From contig DATDOO010000194.1 in assembly GCA_035293245.1 (NCBI GenBank), positions 1 through 8,643 of the forward strand: 8,643 nt of DNA. The letters run 5' to 3'. Positions 6,427 through 8,643 of the stretch are shown piece after piece. Made by a program: the position numbers and the translations under genes. A model generated the notes under the pieces. It saw nothing but the letters and a program-made list of their open reading frames with translations, searched no databases and was not told the DNA's origin. Numbering within the stretch: position 1 is the stretch's first letter; every line of letters begins with the position of its first letter. The stretch is from DATDOO01 sp035293245. Its GTDB lineage: Bacteria; Pseudomonadota; Gammaproteobacteria; Methylococcales; Methylococcaceae.

Positions 6427-7155
6427 ATGGCCACACAAATGCTGATTTACGAAACCGCCGTTCCGGTCACACAGGCGCGACACGCACAGTGGTCCGTCGA
6501 AGCGGGAGGCGATTACGCATTCTGCCGGAACGTGAACTCGGTGCCGCTGATGGCGGTGGAGTTTGCCCGTGCCGCCGCCGAATACCCCATCGTCTTTGCC
6601 GGCTCGGAGGAGGCGGTAATGCCTGCGGTGATCCTCGGCATGCGGGGCAACGAGAATCTGTACCTGAGCGACCAGGGCGGCTGGAGCGCGAAATACATCC
6701 CGGCGTTTGTGCGCCGTTATCCTTTTGTTTTTTCAAGCAGCAGCGATGGCAAGACCTTCTCGCTGTGCATCGATGAAGCCTACGCGGGATGCAACCAGGA
6801 CGAACGCGGCGAGCGCCTGTTCGACGACAGCGGCAAACCGACGGGTTATGTGCAGAACGTCCTCCGGTTCCTCCAGGGGTATCAGAGCGAATTCCAGCGC
6901 ACCCAGGCTTTTTGCAAGGGACTCAAGGATCTGAACCTGCTCGAACCGATGCAGGCGCAGGTCACGCTGGAATCGGGACAAATCGTGTCCCTCACCGGCT
7001 TCATGGGCGTGAACAAGACCAAGCTCAAGGAACTGTCGGGCGATGCGCTCGCCGGTCTTGCGAAGTCGGACGAACTCGAGTGGGTATACCTGCACCTTCA
7101 CTCCCTGCAGAACTTCGAGGGGATGAAGGATCGCCTCGGCACGCCGTCGACCTAG
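6427..7155 (+). CDS. SapC family protein
   Basis: The 242-residue protein fits the SapC family, which is named after a Campylobacter fetus S-layer-associated protein and is about 250 residues long. Recognisable conserved stretches are RNVNSVPLMAVEFARAAAEY then PIVFA (34-58), WSAKYIPAFVRRYPFVF (86-102), CIDEAY...ERLFDDSGKPTGY (114-141) and the C-terminal WVYLHLHSLQNFEGM (219-233). It has no signal peptide or membrane segment, so it is probably cytoplasmic despite the surface-layer name. The start is supported by AGGGAGA about 7 nt upstream of ATG at 6427. The family's biochemical role is unknown; many SapC-like genes occur far from any S-layer locus, as here. It is divergent from the double-cNMP-domain gene and followed by a hairpin, so it is probably monocistronic. 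Confidence 0.82.
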   Translation: MATQMLIYETAVPVTQARHAQWSVEAGGDYAFCRNVNSVPLMAVEFARAAAEYPIVFAGSEEAVMPAVILGMRGNENLYLSDQGGWSAKYIPAFVRRYPFVFSSSSDGKTFSLCIDEAYAGCNQDERGERLFDDSGKPTGYVQNVLRFLQGYQSEFQRTQAFCKGLKDLNLLEPMQAQVTLESGQIVSLTGFMGVNKTKLKELSGDALAGLAKSDELEWVYLHLHSLQNFEGMKDRLGTPST

Positions 7156-7178
7156 GAGTCTTTACCAAGGAAGCCTGA

Positions 7179-7214
7179 GGGAAGGTGACTGGGCGCTCGC
7201 CCCATCGCCTTCCC
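7179..7214 (+). terminator. Long hairpin after the sapC-family gene, possible terminator
   Basis: The arms GGGAAGGTGA (7179-7188) and TCGCCTTCCC (7205-7214) pair over 10 bp with one G-U wobble, and the interior can add GGGC/GCCC. It starts 24 nt after the sapC-family stop. No U-run follows, so it may act as an RNA 3'-end stabiliser or belong to the structured block downstream rather than being an intrinsic terminator. Confidence 0.4.
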
Positions 7215-7470
7215 CACGCTACCGGGGAATCACTGCCGCTGCCACGAAGGTAGCCTAAAGGGCGCTAACCTCCTTCGTCGGCGACACGGCGGGTTCTCTC
7301 GAACCGGGCGCGTTTCCCGCGCAAACTCGCCGGGAAACTGTACGGCAAGCGAACACAGGCGGTTGGGAGTCGGTGGAAACCCTTCCGGGATCGCCTCGCT
7401 GAATACGCCCAAAGCATGACGGACGGGCTACGGGGAAACGCTACGAATCGGTTGCGGTCATCGACCTGAC
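7215..7470. other. Structured non-coding block of unknown identity
   Basis: No convincing coding frame is present. Several paired segments follow one another. GCC-ACGAAGG (7241-7250) pairs with CCTTCGT-c-GGC (7272-7282), with inner TAGC/GCTA. GGTTC/GAACC surrounds a 4 nt loop near 7292-7304. GTTTCCCG (7312-7319) pairs perfectly with CGGGAAAC (7331-7338). AGGCG (7358-7362) pairs with CGCCT (7392-7396) around a GGT-GGAA-ACC tetraloop-like element. GCTACCGGGGAA (7218-7229) is nearly repeated as GCTACGGGGAA (7427-7437). The density of pairing suggests a structured RNA or a remnant such as part of a group II intron domain I, but no domain V or known riboswitch signature was found. Confidence 0.35.
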
Positions 7471-7493
7471 AAAAGAGCGGTTACTACCAACCG
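7471..7493 (-). terminator. Probable Rho-independent terminator of tRNA-Thr
   Basis: On the minus strand, CGGTT (7493-7489) and AACCG (7482-7478) form a 5 bp stem with a 6 nt loop, followed by CTC and TTTT (7474-7471). It starts 11 nt past the CCA end of the tRNA. The stem is short, so strength is uncertain. Confidence 0.5.
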
Positions 7494-7503
7494 ATTGATT
7501 GAA

Positions 7504-7579
<76 letters not shown>

Positions 7580-7655
7580 AAAATTCGGACTGGGGTTGTA
7601 TCGGATCCAACAACCGCTGACCCGGAAACAGCCGGCCCAGCAATTTAGACGTGAA

Positions 7656-7685
7656 ATGATAGCAGCGGCCGAGACGCGCCGTAAA
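7656..7685 (-). promoter_or_regulatory. Candidate sigma-70 promoter for tRNA-Thr
   Basis: On the minus strand, TTTACG (-35, 4 of 6 matches) and TATCAT (-10, 5 of 6) are 18 bp apart. They end about 76 bp before the mature tRNA 5' end, so a leader of about 70 nt would be trimmed. It lies just downstream of the RuBisCO terminator, where an independent tRNA promoter is needed. Confidence 0.45.
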
Positions 7686-7712
7686 GTCGAAGTCGAAGCC
7701 CGTCTCGAAAAT

Positions 7713-7740
7713 GCAAAGCCCCCGCAACCGGGGGATTTGC
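7713..7740 (-). terminator. Rho-independent terminator of the RuBisCO gene
   Basis: The core stem CCCCCG/CGGGGG (7719-7724 with 7729-7734) has a 4 nt loop. GCAAA/TTTGC (7713-7717 with 7736-7740) extend it across one mismatch. On the minus strand it is followed by ATTTTC. It begins 19 bp after the RuBisCO stop codon. Confidence 0.75.
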
Positions 7741-7759
7741 CGTTTCGCAACGGATCGCG

Positions 7760-8643
7760 CTACTTGGGAACCTTCAAGGCCTCGCGCCAGCCCGGATACA
7801 GCTTGTCGGCATCCCAGGAGAAGGATTCGAAGGCGCCTTTCAACTCCGGATGCTCTTTGGCGTACTCCGCCAAATTGATGCCCTTCTGCCAGGCGTCCTG
7901 GGCCTGACGCAGCGATTTGGCGCCGGCCGTGCCGCCGTCCTTGTGGCCGAAGGCGCCGCCGCCGGAAGTCTGGATGACGTTGGAATGGCCCAGGTTATCG
8001 AAGAAGCCCGGCAGGCGCAGGGCGTTCATGCCGCCGGAAATGATCGGCGTGGTGGCTTTCATGCCCAACCACTCCTGGTGGTAAAACGGGCCGTCGGCTG
8101 AGTCGCGCTCCAGCATGTAGGCGATGTTCCTGTCCTCCGCGCCGCCTTCCATCTTGCCGTAGCCCATGGTGCCGGTGTGGATGCCGGATGCGCCGGAGAG
8201 GCGCGACATCTTGCAGTGCACGAAGGCCGTATAGCCGCGCTTGGACTGCGGGCTGGTGACCGCGCCGTGACCGGCGCGGTGGTAGTGCAGGAACTGGCTG
8301 GGGAAGTAACGCCGGCAGGTGGTGACGGCCGTCGGTCCGGCCACGTAGCCGTCCACCAGGAAGGCGACGTGGCTGGCGTTCTCGGCGAAGGTTTCCAGGA
8401 TGAATTCGCCGCGGGCGATCATTTCGAAGGGGTCGTCGGCGGTGATGTTGGCGGAGAACAGCTTGGCCTCGCCGGTTTCGTCCTGGGCGCGCTTCATGGC
8501 GTCGGCCACCAGGCGGATGGTTTCCTTCAGCGGCGCGAACACCTGGTTGCCCTGCGGTTCGTCGTTCTTGATGAAGTCGCCGCCCAGCCAGAACTGGCGG
8601 CAGGCGTCGGCAAACGGCTGGGGCCTAAGGCCCAGCTTGGGCT
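7760..8643 (-). CDS. cbbM: Form II ribulose-1,5-bisphosphate carboxylase/oxygenase large subunit (N-terminus beyond window)
   Basis: 293 residues of the C-terminal part are visible; the full form II enzyme is about 460. This is the CO2-fixing enzyme of the Calvin cycle, a dimer or oligomer of large subunits without small subunits. The visible part begins inside the active-site motif KPKLGLRP. It contains GGDFIKNDEP with the lysine that is carbamylated (Lys191 in Rhodospirillum rubrum) and the metal-binding Asp and Glu. It also has YHRAGHGAVTS (catalytic His), IHTGTMGYGKMEG (loop 6 with its lysine) and the phosphate-binding ISGGMNALRLPG and TSGGGAFGHKDG. GGDFIKNDEP and HTGTMGYGKMEG mark form II rather than form I. 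All visible catalytic residues are intact. The start lies outside; an internal GTG at 8542 is not the start. A terminator follows directly, so no cbbQ or cbbO gene is cotranscribed downstream. Confidence 0.96.
   Translation of the reverse strand, partial: PKLGLRPQPFADACRQFWLGGDFIKNDEPQGNQVFAPLKETIRLVADAMKRAQDETGEAKLFSANITADDPFEMIARGEFILETFAENASHVAFLVDGYVAGPTAVTTCRRYFPSQFLHYHRAGHGAVTSPQSKRGYTAFVHCKMSRLSGASGIHTGTMGYGKMEGGAEDRNIAYMLERDSADGPFYHQEWLGMKATTPIISGGMNALRLPGFFDNLGHSNVIQTSGGGAFGHKDGGTAGAKSLRQAQDAWQKGINLAEYAKEHPELKGAFESFSWDADKLYPGWREALKVPK

Noticed and set aside
6176..6445. 89-residue frame in the divergent intergenic region
   Set aside because: It overlaps the sapC-family start, has unconvincing composition and no recognisable features.
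7215..7470. Calling this block a riboswitch or a definite group II intron
   Set aside because: No signature of cobalamin, TPP, FMN, glycine or c-di-GMP riboswitches was found, and no domain V hairpin or reverse transcriptase is present, so only an unresolved structured block is reported.

Overview
The window is GC-rich, gene-dense chromosomal DNA of a proteobacterium. A creB-creC-creD locus points to Gammaproteobacteria, because the CreBC system is best known there. A form II RuBisCO gene indicates that the host can fix CO2, as in sulfur-oxidising, purple or methylotrophic lineages. The species cannot be named from this sequence alone.

Layout from left to right. Positions 1-3546 on the minus strand hold the two-component locus creB (response regulator), creC (sensor kinase, start overlapping the creB stop by 4 nt) and creD (inner-membrane protein, cut by the left edge). 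The 104 bp gap between creC and creD contains an exact match to the CreB-binding 'cre tag', two TTCAC repeats six bases apart on the minus strand. CreBC therefore probably controls its own downstream gene creD. The creD leader also has an inverted repeat that overlaps its Shine-Dalgarno sequence.

Positions 3547-3681 form a divergent control region with a 16 bp palindrome and a repeated 10-mer. To its right, on the plus strand, lie an LsrG-like small monooxygenase-fold protein and an iron-containing alcohol dehydrogenase, coupled through an ATGA overlap. They look like a two-gene unit for processing a small carbonyl or alcohol compound. A nearly perfect 31 bp palindrome sits between this unit and the converging next gene.

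Positions 5238-7155 hold two divergent genes: a minus-strand protein made of two cyclic-nucleotide-binding-type domains with no obvious output domain, and a plus-strand SapC-family protein. The 265 bp between them carries inverted repeats.

Positions 7156-7503 contain no convincing gene but several strong hairpins. The last of these is the probable terminator of a minus-strand tRNA-Thr(CGT) at 7504-7579. A promoter-like pair lies upstream of the tRNA. The right edge is the C-terminal part of a form II RuBisCO large subunit (minus strand, start outside the window), followed by a clear Rho-independent terminator, so it is the last gene of its transcription unit.

No mobile element, CRISPR array or prophage was recognised. 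The items most worth checking are the cre-tag control of creD, the orphan LsrG-like/dehydrogenase pair, the output-less double cNMP-domain protein and the structured non-coding block beside the tRNA.
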